64,000 bases of DNA from Nonomuraea thailandensis (GCF_024172165.1 NZ_JAMZEB010000001.1:372001-436000), one strand, 5' to 3'; shown: positions 37,722 to 47,311, numbered from the stretch's first letter. Numbers and translations: made by a program. Notes: generated by a model from the sequence alone, not told the origin.

Positions 37722-38153
37722 ATGACGCCCTTACGCCTGGGCTGCCGCCCGCTGCCTGCGGACCCGGCGACCGGTCCTGCGGCCGCTCCGGAGTCCGGTG
37801 TGGTGATCAGCGTGGCCGGGGAGCTGGACGCCACCAACGCCGACGACCTGGAGGCGTACATCGGCCGGATGCGGCAGCCGGGCCGGCCCCTGGTGCTCGA
37901 TCTGGGCGGGCTGACGTTCATGGACAGCACCGGCCTGCACGTCCTGTTGCGCGTGCACCGGCAGGTACGCCAGGACGGCGGCTCCCTGCATCTGGCCGCG
38001 GTGCGGGATCTGCCCGCCCGGCTGCTGCAGATCACCGAGGTCTGGGACGCGCTCGACATCCACCCCAGCATCGACGCCGCGATCACCGCCCTGTCCGGAC
38101 GGTCCGAGACTCCCGCGCCGGCGCCGCGCCCGGGCAGGCCGCCATGCGGCTGA
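37722..38153 (+). CDS. STAS-domain anti-sigma factor antagonist
   Basis: 143 residues. VVISVAGELDATNADDLEAY, PLVLDLGGLTFMDSTGLHVLL (D-S-T-G phospho site) and a LPARLLQITEVWDALDIHPS helix are classic. A Pro/Ala-rich N-terminal extension of about 25 residues. Overlaps the next STAS gene by 10 bp, suggesting coupled expression. Confidence 0.9.
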   Translation: MTPLRLGCRPLPADPATGPAAAPESGVVISVAGELDATNADDLEAYIGRMRQPGRPLVLDLGGLTFMDSTGLHVLLRVHRQVRQDGGSLHLAAVRDLPARLLQITEVWDALDIHPSIDAAITALSGRSETPAPAPRPGRPPCG

Positions 38154-38539
38154 CCTGCCAGCACCTGCCCGCCGCCTGCGTGATCACCATCGACGGCGAG
38201 GTGGACATCAACACCTCTCCCGAGCTGGAGAACTACATCCTGCTGGTCCGCCGCAGCCTGGACGACCACCTGGTCATCGACACCGGCCGGATGCCCTTCC
38301 TGGACAGCTCCGGCCTGGCCGTCCTGCTGGCCGCCGCCGTCCTGGCCCAAGCCCACGGCGCCGCCGTGCACCTGACCGGGCTGCAGCCACGGGTGGCTCG
38401 CATCCTGGAGATCACCGGCGCCCTGGCCGCCGTACGTACCTACGACCACCTCGAACAGGCCCTGGCCGCGATCGAACGCATGACCGAGCCCGGCTTCACC
38501 GAGCCCGGCTTCACCGAGCCCGGCCACGGCCCGGCGTAG
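38144..38539 (+). CDS. STAS-domain anti-sigma factor antagonist
   Basis: 131 residues, ATG 38144 inside the previous gene. CVITIDGEVDINTSPELENY, HLVIDTGRMPFLDSSGLAVLL (D-S-S-G) and ARILEITGALAAVRTYDHLE. The C-terminus carries three tandem EPGFT-like pentapeptides encoded by 15-bp direct repeats, a probable slippage product. Confidence 0.9.
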   Translation: MRLTCQHLPAACVITIDGEVDINTSPELENYILLVRRSLDDHLVIDTGRMPFLDSSGLAVLLAAAVLAQAHGAAVHLTGLQPRVARILEITGALAAVRTYDHLEQALAAIERMTEPGFTEPGFTEPGHGPA

Positions 38540-38703
38540 AAGACCTCGCGAAGAGCAGATCCTGGGCCACCTTCCCGGGGACACCTTCCCGGGGACGTCT
38601 TCAAGCGGCCCCCGGACGCCGGCGTCCTGCCCCCGGGGGGTGTGGCACTCCGGCTGGTCTCGTTGGATGATGGGCCCCTCGGACGGCGACGGTGATGCTG
38701 ATG

Positions 38704-39369
38704 AGCGACGATCACGAACAGAAGCCGCAAGATCCGGACTGGCGCGACCAGGCGGCCCAGCGCCGTGACCGGCAAGCCGCCGGCCGGGATCGTCACGCGG
38801 CGGCCCGGGATGCGGCCGGGCAGCGACGCGACCAGGCGGCCGGGGAACGGGACCAGGCGGCCGACGACCGCCGGCACACCACCGGCCAGACACGCCCGCA
38901 CCGGGATGACGCCGATCGGCGCGTGCATGACCTGCTGTGGGCGGCCGAAGTCCGCGACCGGGAGGCTGAGCAGCGTGATCGGGCCGCCGCTGACCGGCAC
39001 AACCGTCTGACCGGACAGGACGGCCACATCGCTGCCGACGTCGCGGCCGGGGAACTGGCCCTGCTGGCCGGCGAGCGGAAGCTGGCCGCGGCGGCGCGCG
39101 CGCAGACCCGCCAGGACCGCGCCGAGCTGCGTGATCTGCTGCTGGAGATGCGCGGCGAGCGGCTGACCGCCGAAGAAGACGTCGAGCGGGATCAGGACCA
39201 GGCCGCCGGGGACCGGCAGGCCAGCGCCGCCGATCGGCAGGCGTCCGCAGGCGACCGGCGGGCCAGCGATCGCGATCGGCGCCTGGCGGCCCTGGACCGG
39301 CTGGAGGCAGCCACCGATCGGCAGGTGGCCTCCGGCTGGAGAACCCGCCACCGCATCCAGTTCGACTAG
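38704..39369 (+). CDS. Highly charged repeat protein (Arg/Asp/Gln/Ala-rich)
   Basis: About 221 residues from ATG 38704. Nearly the whole protein is a degenerate 7-8 residue repeat of the form RDxAAxxRDQAA, e.g. RDQAAQRRDRQAAGRDRHAA and DRQASAADRQASAGDRR. It would form long charged helices or coiled coil. One less repetitive segment (LRDLLLEMRGERLTAEED) is central. No catalytic domain. It sits in the STAS/anti-sigma cluster; a scaffold role is a guess. Confidence 0.65.
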   Translation, partial: SDDHEQKPQDPDWRDQAAQRRDRQAAGRDRHAAARDAAGQRRDQAAGERDQAADDRRHTTGQTRPHRDDADRRVHDLLWAAEVRDREAEQRDRAAADRHNRLTGQDGHIAADVAAGELALLAGERKLAAAARAQTRQDRAELRDLLLEMRGERLTAEEDVERDQDQAAGDRQASAADRQASAGDRRASDRDRRLAALDRLEAATDRQVASGWRTRHRIQFD

Positions 39370-39530
39370 ACCCAGCGACCCGCCTCCACAGCCCCCGAGC
39401 GACCTCGGGGGAGGATCGGGCCGGTTTCCGGCACCAGAGAGACGATCGTGACGATGACCTGGCATGGGTCCGCCGGTGATGGGAAGATTAGCGGGGTTTC
39501 GCGCCCGGCGAGGGTAGAGGTGAGCGGGGC

Positions 39531-39931
39531 ATGGACGAGCATGCCGTGCTGCACTGCCTGATCACCGACGACCTGGGCCGGGTCAGGGATCAGGTGCGCG
39601 CCTTCGCCTCGGCGGCCGGTTTCGGCGGGACCCGGCTGGATGACGTGGTGCTCGTGGTGGGGGAAGCCACGGCGAACGTGCTCGAGCACGGCAGCGGCTC
39701 CGGCAGCCTTCTGGCCCGCATCGACCCTGACGGCGGCCTGCACATCGAGGTGCTCGATCCGGCCGGCACGCTGACCGTCGAGCGGTTGCGGCACCATCTG
39801 ACGACCCGCCCCCGATCGCCGGGCCGCGCGGATTCGGGCTCTGGGTGATCTCCCGGTTATGCGAGGAGGTCAGCCTGGATCATCCCGGCGGCGGGTGCCG
39901 CCTGCGGCTGCGCCTGGGCTGCACCATCTGA
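39531..39931 (+). pseudogene. HATPase_c anti-sigma regulatory factor, frameshifted near its end
   Basis: RsbW/SpoIIAB-like kinase fold: VVLVVGEATANVLEHGSGSG is the N-box and ARIDPDGGLHIEVLDPAG the G1 region. The first frame ends at 39848. The expected G2 motif and last strands (RGFGLWVISRLCEEVSLDH to LRLRLGCTI) read in another frame to 39931, so one indel near 39830 separates them. If the indel is a sequencing error, the gene is intact and would partner with the neighbouring STAS proteins. Confidence 0.8.
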
Positions 39932-40015
39932 TCGTCTCCCCACCCGGGCGCAAGCGGAAGACGGGCTTACCAGACCGGCAGGCGCGCTCACCGGGAGGGG
40001 AAACAGGCAGGCCCG

Positions 40016-40366
40016 TCAGCCGCGAGCCGGCCAGGTGCCGGCCTGCGCGAGACTGGCATAGGGCGGGAACCGGTCGACCAGCTGCGTGACGGTCAGCAGC
40101 CGGGCAAGGGGACCGTGCACGCCGATCAGCCGGACAGCGCCGCCCCGTTCTTCGGCCCGGCGCTGCCCGCTGATCAGCATCCCCATGCCGTGGCAGTCGC
40201 AGAAGACCAGCTCACGGGTGTTGATCACGATCCGGGGAGTGGGCTCGTCCAGGAGCCGACTGAAGACGCGAAGCAGGCCGGGCCGGGTCTGACGGTCCAG
40301 TTCCCCGCCCAGCGCAACCAGGGAGAAGCCGGACCTCTGCTCAACAGTGATCGTCAACTGAGTCAT
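40016..40366 (-). CDS. STAS-domain anti-sigma factor antagonist
   Basis: 116 residues. [41 protein letters not shown]. The usual D-S phospho-acceptor is replaced by D-C here (FCDCHG), which would prevent ordinary Ser/Thr phosphorylation and could give a constitutively active antagonist. Fourth STAS protein in the cluster, on the opposite strand. Confidence 0.85.
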   Translation of the reverse strand: MTQLTITVEQRSGFSLVALGGELDRQTRPGLLRVFSRLLDEPTPRIVINTRELVFCDCHGMGMLISGQRRAEERGGAVRLIGVHGPLARLLTVTQLVDRFPPYASLAQAGTWPARG

Positions 40367-41381
40367 GGTGAACGCTCGATGTGGTCAAGCCGGACGCCCC
40401 ACCACCACGATGAGACGGCGGCGGCGCGCACGCCAGGCGGGCAGATCATCCTCGCCTCCCCTTCCTTACCCGGATCTGCCACCTCAACCGCCGCAAGGCG
40501 GCCTGCATCGCCGGGCAGGTGCCAGGCTCTGCTGGTGATGCGGGTGATGGCGGCAATCGCCTCGGTAGTGGCGAAATCGTCACTCGCTCCGAGGCCCAGG
40601 TTGGGCCACTTGCGATCCAGTACGTGAGCCTGTTCGTCGATGGACAGGGGCTTGTAGTGGTGAATGAAGCCGACCCGGGAGTAGAGCTGCGGGTAGCGGG
40701 CCAGGCGCTTTTCGATGCCCGGCATGCCGATGAGGATCACGCCGATGCCAGTGCGGTCATGATGATCGCGCAGTTGTTCGAGCCCGGCCGTTTGAGCCGG
40801 TCGGCTTCATCCACGATCAGCAGCTCGGCGCCGGCGGAGCTGGTTCCTGATGGAGGGTTGTCGCCGTTGCCCCGGCCGGTCTGCAGCATGAGGTCGACGG
40901 TGCGGCCGAGCTGGTCGCACAGCAGGGAGATCTCCTTGTCGAGTTTGTCCGGGGTGCTGTGGACCTTGGGGGTGTACATGACGGCGCGCACGGCCAGGAC
41001 ATCGTCGGCTTCGGGCGCGACGGCCGATTGCTGCCCGTTGAGGTGTGGGGCGAGTTGGTTCCAGCGGGTGTAGGCGCGGGCGGATTCGGTTTTGCCGACG
41101 CTGGGGCCGCCGTAGCACAGGCCGATGTAGCGCTTGCGGCGGACGGCTTCGGCGAACTCGCCGAATCTGCGGTGCTCCTTGGTCACCATGAGCGGCGCGA
41201 GTGCCGGCTCGGATTGGTTCGCCGGAGCGGAGCCGGGCGCGGGACGGTCGGTGGTGTAGGAGCGCGCCGCGGGTTCGGCAGCGGTGGGCGGGGCCGGGGC
41301 TGGGTGGGGTTCGGACGGGTTGTCGCCTGGGGCAGAGGACTCATCCACGCCGGGGGTCTTTCCGGCCGGGGTGCCGGTCAC
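40363..41381 (-). pseudogene. TnsC/TniB-like AAA+ transposition ATPase, frameshifted
   Basis: Reads from GTG 41381. A Pro-rich N-terminal region is followed by Walker A GGPSVGKTESARAY and Walker [14 protein letters not shown]. Near 40795 a 1-nt loss changes frame: the expected [17 protein letters not shown] and then [20 protein letters not shown] continue to about 40560. The C-terminal lid is unrecognisable beyond [12 protein letters not shown], where the protein becomes low complexity to 40363. Downstream partner of the TnsB-like transposase; not expected to work as it stands. Confidence 0.8.
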
Positions 41382-41386
41382 TCATT

Positions 41387-41442
41387 CCAGTAGCGTTTGA
41401 GTCGCGGACCGTCACCAGTAGCGTTTGAGTCGCGGACCGTCA
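41387..41442. repeat. 28-bp perfect tandem duplication at the transposase stop
   Basis: Copies at 41387-41414 and 41415-41442 (ccagtagcgtttgagtcgcg...). The duplication covers the codons for the transposase C-terminus (GPRLKRYW-stop), so a second copy of this tail lies between the transposase and ATPase genes. Confidence 0.9.
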
Positions 41443-42998
41443 CCAGGGGTAGGAGTTTCGTCTGTGTCATGGGTGGTGGCAGGGGCGCCCTGGTTCGAGG
41501 TGCTCCACCGGCGTAGCCCGGTACTGGCCAGATAGGCGGCGGGCAGCGGTTCGTCGTGCAGGGCCAGCAGGGTGTCGACCACGATGGCGCGGGTGGCGAG
41601 TCGGCCGCGCAGCTGTTTGCGGCGGGCGTTGCGCGCGGCGGTGATCTCTTTGAGGCTGACGGTCTCGCCGGACAGGTGCGGGCAGATCGCCCGGCACAGG
41701 AAGGTGTCGCCGGTGCCGTCGGGGTGGCGCAGGTAGACGCGGATCTCGGTGATGTCGCGGGGGTCGTAGCGGATGGTGACCTGTTCGCCGACGTAGTCGG
41801 CCAGGACCGGGTCGATGTAGCGCAGGGCCAGGAACTGGATGCCGTCGGTGTGGACCTCGCGCGGTTTGGCGACGGTGCACAGCAGCAGGTCCAGCTGCTC
41901 CAGCGAGTCGGGCATGCGGGGGATGAACGCGCCGGCCTCCCACCGGGCCTGCGGGGGAACCTTGGTTTCGGAGTGTGGGCGCAGGTTGTAGACCTCGCGG
42001 ATGAACCGGCCGATCGCGGTGTCGAGCTCGGCGAGAGTGAGCGTGGCTTGGGCGGCGCGGTCCTTGCTGCCCTTGGGGGCGTAGCCGGGCAGGTGGGCCA
42101 GGCACATCTCGTTCATGGTCTCCATGAACCGTTCGATCTTGCCGTGGCCGTGCGGCTGGCCCTTCTTGCTGAACATCGGGCGTACGCGCAGGTCGGCCAT
42201 CACCTGTTCCAGGTGCGATGAGGTGAAGTCGCTGCCGTGGTCGAGGTGGAACACCTCGGGGATGCCGCACACGTGCCAGGCCGGCTCGCTCTTGCGCCAG
42301 ATCGCCTGCCGGAAGGCCAGCGCCGTGGACAGCGCCGAGGGCGCTTCCAGGTTGACCGCGTACCCGGCGATTGCGCGGGAGTGGTCGTCCTCGATGGCGG
42401 TCAGCCACGGCCGGGCTGGCCGGCCCTTGGGGTCGATGACCCACAGGTCCAGCTCGGTGTGGTCGGCCTGCCAGATCTGGTTCGGCTTGGACGCCTCCCT
42501 GCGATGCACCAGCTCATACACCTCCCGGTAGCGTTTGGTGCCGTCCAGAGCGAGTGTGCGGAGCGCCGGGTCGAGGTTGCGGACGATCTCGTGCACGGTG
42601 GAGTAGCCGGGGACCGGCCACCCTCGTGTGGTGGCGACGCTGGCGGCCTGCCGGTGGATCACCGCGATACTTCGGCGGGGCGGCCGCAGCGCCAGACCTT
42701 CGATCAGCAGCCGCAACGGCTCGGGCATCCGCGCCCGGCCGCGGTCGGCGCGCGGCCGGCGCACCAGCGCGGCCAGACCGCCGGACTGGTAGGCCGCGCG
42801 CCATCGGCGTAGTGTCCGCTCGGCGACCCCGCAGGAGGTGGCGAGCTGGGAAAGGGGGACGTCGTCGTCGAGGTGGGGCCGTAGTAGCCGCCAGCGCTCG
42901 ATCGCCGCTTGGCGTTGAGCGTCGCTGAAGCCCGTCAGGGGGACAGGGTCGCCATCTGGTGAGGCTGTTTCCATCAACCGTCCCTTTCTGACCGCCAT
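41412..42998 (-). CDS. Mu/TnsB-type DDE transposase
   Basis: 528 residues from ATG 42998 (ATG 42974 possible). N-terminal HTH (PLSQLATSCGVAERTLRRWR), then the rve core with Asp in IWQADHTELDLWVID, Asp in VFHLDHGSDFTSSHLEQV, and Glu in PHGHGKIERFMETMNEM, and a C-terminal beta-barrel (VTIRYDPRDITEIRVYL). Catalytic residues are complete. It belongs to the heteromeric Tn7/Tn552-like group because an AAA+ gene follows, but it is unlike the TniA at 26256. Confidence 0.88.
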   Translation of the reverse strand: MAVRKGRLMETASPDGDPVPLTGFSDAQRQAAIERWRLLRPHLDDDVPLSQLATSCGVAERTLRRWRAAYQSGGLAALVRRPRADRGRARMPEPLRLLIEGLALRPPRRSIAVIHRQAASVATTRGWPVPGYSTVHEIVRNLDPALRTLALDGTKRYREVYELVHRREASKPNQIWQADHTELDLWVIDPKGRPARPWLTAIEDDHSRAIAGYAVNLEAPSALSTALAFRQAIWRKSEPAWHVCGIPEVFHLDHGSDFTSSHLEQVMADLRVRPMFSKKGQPHGHGKIERFMETMNEMCLAHLPGYAPKGSKDRAAQATLTLAELDTAIGRFIREVYNLRPHSETKVPPQARWEAGAFIPRMPDSLEQLDLLLCTVAKPREVHTDGIQFLALRYIDPVLADYVGEQVTIRYDPRDITEIRVYLRHPDGTGDTFLCRAICPHLSGETVSLKEITAARNARRKQLRGRLATRAIVVDTLLALHDEPLPAAYLASTGLRRWSTSNQGAPATTHDTDETPTPGDGPRLKRYW

Positions 42999-43119
42999 GA
43001 CATCACCGCGCTGGCCCTGTTCGCCGGCCCCACATCGAGTGTTCCCGCTCCGCCGGCGAAAGTCGCTGACGGTAACGGAGTTATGCCCGGCCGTCGCGGG
43101 GGGCCGGGCGTCGCCGGTG

Positions 43120-43728
43120 TCAGAGGTCCTCGACGTAGTCGGCGGCGTTGTCGTCGGGTGGGCCGGTGTACAGGCGCAGGTAGCGTTTGCTGGCGGGGCC
43201 GAGGCGGCGTTTGAGTTCGGCGCGGTCGTGGCCGGTGGCGCGCGCGAGGGTGAAAGCGAAGGTGTGGCGGGCGTCGTGGGGGCGCAGGTGGCCGAGTTTG
43301 TGGTCAGGGTCGGTGGTCTGGGCGTCGTGCAGGCGGGCGAGTTCGCCGACGATGGTGTTGATGGCGCGGGCTGAGAGCCGTCCGTCGGGGCGGCGGCTGC
43401 CGATCGTGGAGGCGGCCAGGAAGATCGCGGCGGGCTGGGTGCTGGCGGTGGCGTCGCCGGGCCGTTCGGTCTGCAGGTAGTCGGCCAGGGCGTGGCGGGT
43501 GTCGCGGCCGAGGAAGACGATCCGGCCGGGCCGGGCTGTGCGGCCGGCGCCTCCGGCGCGGCGGGTGCGGGCCTGGTGGTGCACGCCGCACAGGCGGGCC
43601 CGTCCGGCCTGGCGGAGCCGGTCGGGGTTGGCCGGCTGGAGTTGGTCCAGGTTCAGGCCGACCAGCTCGGCGCGGCGCAGCCCGGTGCTGAACAGCAGGT
43701 AGATGATGGCGCAGAGGCCGCTGACTTC
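43120..43728 (-). pseudogene. Tyrosine recombinase, N-terminally truncated
   Basis: The frame runs from about 43728 without a start codon near a full N-terminus. The catalytic Arg (YLLFSTGLRRAELVGL), LHDA...HLRPHDARHTFAFTLA box II and nucleophile Tyr (SKRYLRLYTGPPDD) are present, but the SAM-like N-terminal domain is missing. Homology stops abruptly where an unrelated integrase scrap begins at 43752. Confidence 0.75.
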
Positions 43729-43751
43729 CCAGCGGCCCGCATACCGCTCGT

Positions 43752-43800
43752 GCCCGTCTCGGCTACAACCGCGCCCATGTCCTGCTCGACAAAGTACGCC
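43752..43800 (+). pseudogene. Integrase scrap related to the recombinase at 33424
   Basis: In one frame this reads ARLGYNRAHVLLDKV, matching PRLGYNRVRVLMERY of the recombinase at 33424-34395 just before its box II. The homology covers only about 16 codons and is flanked by unrelated sequence. Confidence 0.55.
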
Positions 43801-43818
43801 GGCCCATCCGCGGGGGTT

Positions 43819-44751
43819 TCACCGCGGAAGCTCATCCGTCCACTCGGTGGTCACCGAGATATACGAGCGGCTCAACACCGCACCCCCTTCGGCGGTCAGC
43901 AAGATGTTGGCACGCGCCACCCGGGCGGCCTCGGGATCGACGACCATCCTGATCTCCAGGCTCTCGGAGAGCGGGATCAGCAATTCCTGCCCGCCCTCGA
44001 CCGGCCCCGCGTTCTTGACCCCCGGCGTCGCGGCGAGGGCCTCGAATGCTGCCGAACGGACCTGCGCGGGCGTCGGCAGGTCCGTGATCAGTGTGATCAG
44101 CGGGGTGACGAGCTTGCCTTGCCGGTCGGCAGGCATCATGGCGTTGTCATTCCGGGGACGCCCGGCGATGCGCGCCTTCAGCTCCTCCGGATCCGACGGA
44201 AGCCCTTCGAGCTCCTCGAAACCGATCTCGGCGCCCATGAGCCGGAACGGGGCCGGGTCCTCGACGACGGCGCCGGGAGCGGCGTCCCTGGACCAGCGGT
44301 GGCCGTCGCGGGTGGTCCAGCTCTCCTGCACCTGGGGTCCGTCCGGGCCCTGGAATGTACGTGTGATGTGCCAATAGGTCCCCGTGCCCTGGGGGATGTG
44401 CTCGGCGCTGGTTGCCGCCATGAGCAGGACGTCCCTGCCCGAGACCGGTACGGCGGCGGGCGGGGACAGGCTGGTGACGATCACGGCGACGGCCACTGCG
44501 GCGGCGACCGCCATGCCCAGCACCGGCAGGAGCCGGCCGCGGCGCCCGACGGCACCTGCCCACCACGGCAGGCGCCGGACACCGTGGGAACGGGCAGGAG
44601 GCGTTTGGGGAGCGGCTGAGGCGGGGTCCTCAGCTGTGATCAAGGTGAATAGCGTTTGTGCCTCCGAGTCGGAAGGGTGGCCTCCCGGCTGTCCGGGCGC
44701 GACCCGGGCCAGCGCCCTCGTCATGGCGTCGATCTCGTCGGTGTTCTTCAC
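43819..44751 (-). CDS. CU044_5270-family membrane protein (sigma-factor partner)
   Basis: 310 residues. The cytoplasmic N-terminal part (about 70 aa) precedes one membrane helix (LLPVLGMAVAAAVAVAVIVTSL), with an extracytoplasmic domain after it: GTYWHITRTFQGPDG, SWTTRDGHRW, a PSDPEELKARIA helix and EGGQELLIPLSESLEIRMVVD. This matches the actinobacterial CU044_5270 family, regularly paired with an ECF sigma factor. ATGA overlap with the sigma gene; probably an anti-sigma-like regulator, although no zinc motif is seen. Confidence 0.85.
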   Translation of the reverse strand: MKNTDEIDAMTRALARVAPGQPGGHPSDSEAQTLFTLITAEDPASAAPQTPPARSHGVRRLPWWAGAVGRRGRLLPVLGMAVAAAVAVAVIVTSLSPPAAVPVSGRDVLLMAATSAEHIPQGTGTYWHITRTFQGPDGPQVQESWTTRDGHRWSRDAAPGAVVEDPAPFRLMGAEIGFEELEGLPSDPEELKARIAGRPRNDNAMMPADRQGKLVTPLITLITDLPTPAQVRSAAFEALAATPGVKNAGPVEGGQELLIPLSESLEIRMVVDPEAARVARANILLTAEGGAVLSRSYISVTTEWTDELPR

Positions 44752-45296
44752 AGCGACCTCTCCACCGGCGCAAGCCGGCTTTCCGGGGTTGAACGGATGC
44801 CCGCATCGCTCAGCGCGCGGGAAAAGCGCCGGCGAGCGCGGTGGAGCCTGACGCGTACGACATTGCGCGACAGGCCCAGCGCCGTGGCGATGTCCTTGTG
44901 GTCGAGGCCCTCCCAGGCGACCAGCGCCAGCAATTCCCGGTCGTCGTCGGGCAGGGCCCGAAATATCTGGGTGATCGCCTCCCGTTCGAGGCCGCCGTCG
45001 GGAGCATCGGCGTAACGGTCGACCATCTTCACATCGAGCTCGGCACTGCGGGCCTTTCGGCGACTCTCGCTACGGTGGTGGTTGGCCAGTACGTTGCGTG
45101 CCACGCCGTAGAGCCATAGCGTGGCCTCGTCCCCTGCCGGCAGCTCGTCCACCCGCCGCCAGGCGATCGTGAAGGTCTCCGCCACCACGTCCGCAGCATC
45201 CTGCGGCGAGTCGCAGCGGCGCACGGCATACGCTGTGATCTGGCCATATGTCTCCCGGTAGACGGCCTCGAATCTGGCCAGCCGTTCGTCAGGCAC
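44748..45296 (-). CDS. ECF-type RNA polymerase sigma factor
   Basis: 182 residues. Sigma-2: YGQITAYAVRRCDSPQDAADVVAETFTIAW and LWLYGVARNVLANHHR. Sigma-4: LPDDDRELLALVAWEGLDHKDIATALGLSRNVVRVRLHRAR. The arrangement with the membrane partner downstream (4-bp overlap) indicates a cell-surface signalling pair. No separate autoregulatory promoter is evident. Confidence 0.92.
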   Translation of the reverse strand: MPDERLARFEAVYRETYGQITAYAVRRCDSPQDAADVVAETFTIAWRRVDELPAGDEATLWLYGVARNVLANHHRSESRRKARSAELDVKMVDRYADAPDGGLEREAITQIFRALPDDDRELLALVAWEGLDHKDIATALGLSRNVVRVRLHRARRRFSRALSDAGIRSTPESRLAPVERSL

Positions 45297-45529
45297 GGGC
45301 GCTTCCCATGAGCGATTCCTTTGTCAGCACGAAATACAGACATGCTTCCTATGTGTGGAGCGAGCCCATCATTACGCGCCAACTTCAAGAAGTTTCAGCG
45401 TGTTGGTAGCGCAGAGGCGGTGTACCTCGGGTTCTCGGAAACGCGCGATTCCCAGAGCGGCTCGGCCAGGACCGGCCGCTGGCCTCCATCGCCGACGATG
45501 AAGTCGGTGATGCCCTCGAACTGCTGTGA

Positions 45530-46047
45530 GGCGATGTCTCCATCCGCGAAGGCGAGCTGTCGTCGATCACGCTGCTGCGGCGGCTGCGGCACGACTCCAA
45601 ACGCAACAAGATCTACCGTGCTTTCCGCGAGCTGGGCCGCGTGATCCACACCATGGTGCTGATAGGTGCATCTCCGACGCCACGCTGCGGGAGAACATCA
45701 CCCGGGCCACCAACATGGTCGAGTCCTTCAACAACTTCTCCAAGTGGATCGGGTTCGGCAACAACGGCGTGATCGCCGAAAACGAGCCCAAGGAGCAGGA
45801 GAAAGCGATCAAGTTCAACACCCTGGTCGCCGACCTGATCATGTACCAGACCACCCTGGACATGTCGCTGGTGCTCAACCGGCTGCGCAGCGAGGGCGAG
45901 ACGGTGCATCGCGCCGACGTGGCCATCATGTCGCCCTACCAGGAGAACAACGTGCGCCGCTTCGGCGACTACATCTACGACCTGAACGCGCCGCTGGACG
46001 GCATGGAGGTCCACCTCGACCTCGGCGAGGAGGCGGACGCAGCCTGA
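45530..46047 (+). pseudogene. Tn3-family transposase C-terminal relic
   Basis: SIREGELSSITLLRRLRHDSKRNKIYRAFRELGRVIHTM is the family-typical segment in one frame. After a shift near 45665, ISDATLRENITRATNMVESFNNFSKWIGFGNNGVIAENEP and EQEKAIKFNTLVADLIMYQ follow to TGA at 46047. Only the C-terminal roughly 170 residues of an about 1000-residue protein remain. No inverted ends were found. Confidence 0.85.
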
Positions 46048-46363
46048 GCCGGGCTCTGCCGCCGCAGGTGAGCCAGCGTTGCCAACGTTTGGCGCGAGGG
46101 GGATACCGGCGAAAAACAGCGATCAGGGTCGGCGTGGCGCGCTGCTAGGCCTGCTCGATCTCATGGGTACGCGAGCCAAACTGTCCGCCGGCGCGAGGCC
46201 GCCGACGATGTGGCTGACTCGCCGCCACGTGCAGACGTCGGGCTGATGCCTGGACATTGCGCCTGCTGGAACCAACGCGCCCCAGCAGGAAGATCGCTGT
46301 TTCGTGGGCGAGAGCGGCGGCGACGATGACGCCGCCGCGCCGTGGGCTGAGAGGCGCCGACGG
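46048..46363. other. 316-bp gap without a supported gene
   Basis: Contains only out-of-frame continuation after the Tn3 relic. No hairpin, repeat or reading frame stands out. Confidence 0.4.
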
Positions 46364-47311
46364 CTACGGTGCGGGATGGGAGCGGGCGACGGCCAGGGTG
46401 AGCGCGGTGATGTGCTCGGCGAGCGCCGCGACCAGCGCGGGCGGGTTGCGGACGGTGAAGGGCCAGGGCAGGCCGGTAAGGATGCGCGCCATGGCGGGCA
46501 GGTTCTCCGCGCCGCTGACCAGGAGCACGCCGCCGTCAGGGCAGGCGTGGAGGTCGCCGAAGGTGGCCGGCAGATGGTCGCGGGCGGTGTCCAGGTCGGT
46601 GTCGAGCCAAACCTCGGTGCGGTGGGTCCAGGCGCCGAGCGTCAGCGTGTGCAGGACGTGGCTGACGGGGTCGAAACCGTCGGGCGGGGTGAAGGTGCCG
46701 GGCAGTTCGGCGGCGCCGCTGATCCTGTCCAGGCGGTACATGCGGATGGCGGCGCGGAGATGGTCGTGTCCGACCAGGTACCAGCGGCGTGCGTGCACGA
46801 CGAGCCCGTATGGGTCCACCTCACGTGCGCCGCGGGTGTGCTCGATCCGGACGGTGTGCCGCGCGTGGACGGCCGCGGCCAGCGTCAGCGCCAGGTGTGG
46901 TTCGGGGGTCAGCGGGCCTGCCGTCGCCGAGGTGGCGGCGATCAACGCGGTGACGCGCCGGCGCAGCGGCGCGGGCAGGACGCGGTTGAGTTTGACCAGC
47001 GCCCGATCGGTCGGGCCGGGCTCTCCCACCTGTTCGTGCTGCTTGCCGGTGGCCAGCGCGACCGCGACGGCGACCGCTTCGTCATCGGCGAGCATCAGGG
47101 GCGGCAGGCGTACGCCGCGGGCCAGCCGGTAGCCGCCGTAGCGTCCGCGGACGGACTCGACGGGGATGTCCATGTCGCGCAGGGCGGTGATGTAGCGGCG
47201 GACGGCGCGGGCGTCGACGTCCAGGCTCCGGGCCAGTTCGTCGGCGGGCACCAGGCCGCGCTCTTGCAGGATCTCCAGCAGTGCCAGGACGCGAGTCGCG
47301 GGACGGGACAC
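46364..47311 (-). CDS. WYL-domain transcriptional regulator
   Basis: 315 residues from GTG 47311 (ATG 47347 also in frame). DeoR-like HTH (RVLALLEILQERGLVPADEL, DVDARAVRRYITALRDM, SVRGRYGGYRLA wing), then the WYL core with HARRWYLVGHDH and RMYRLDRIS, and a C-terminal extension. It faces away from the alpha/beta hydrolase gene over an 86-bp gap, so it probably controls that hydrolase/epoxide hydrolase operon. WYL domains sense small ligands or nucleic acids. Confidence 0.9.
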   Translation of the reverse strand: MSRPATRVLALLEILQERGLVPADELARSLDVDARAVRRYITALRDMDIPVESVRGRYGGYRLARGVRLPPLMLADDEAVAVAVALATGKQHEQVGEPGPTDRALVKLNRVLPAPLRRRVTALIAATSATAGPLTPEPHLALTLAAAVHARHTVRIEHTRGAREVDPYGLVVHARRWYLVGHDHLRAAIRMYRLDRISGAAELPGTFTPPDGFDPVSHVLHTLTLGAWTHRTEVWLDTDLDTARDHLPATFGDLHACPDGGVLLVSGAENLPAMARILTGLPWPFTVRNPPALVAALAEHITALTLAVARSHPAP

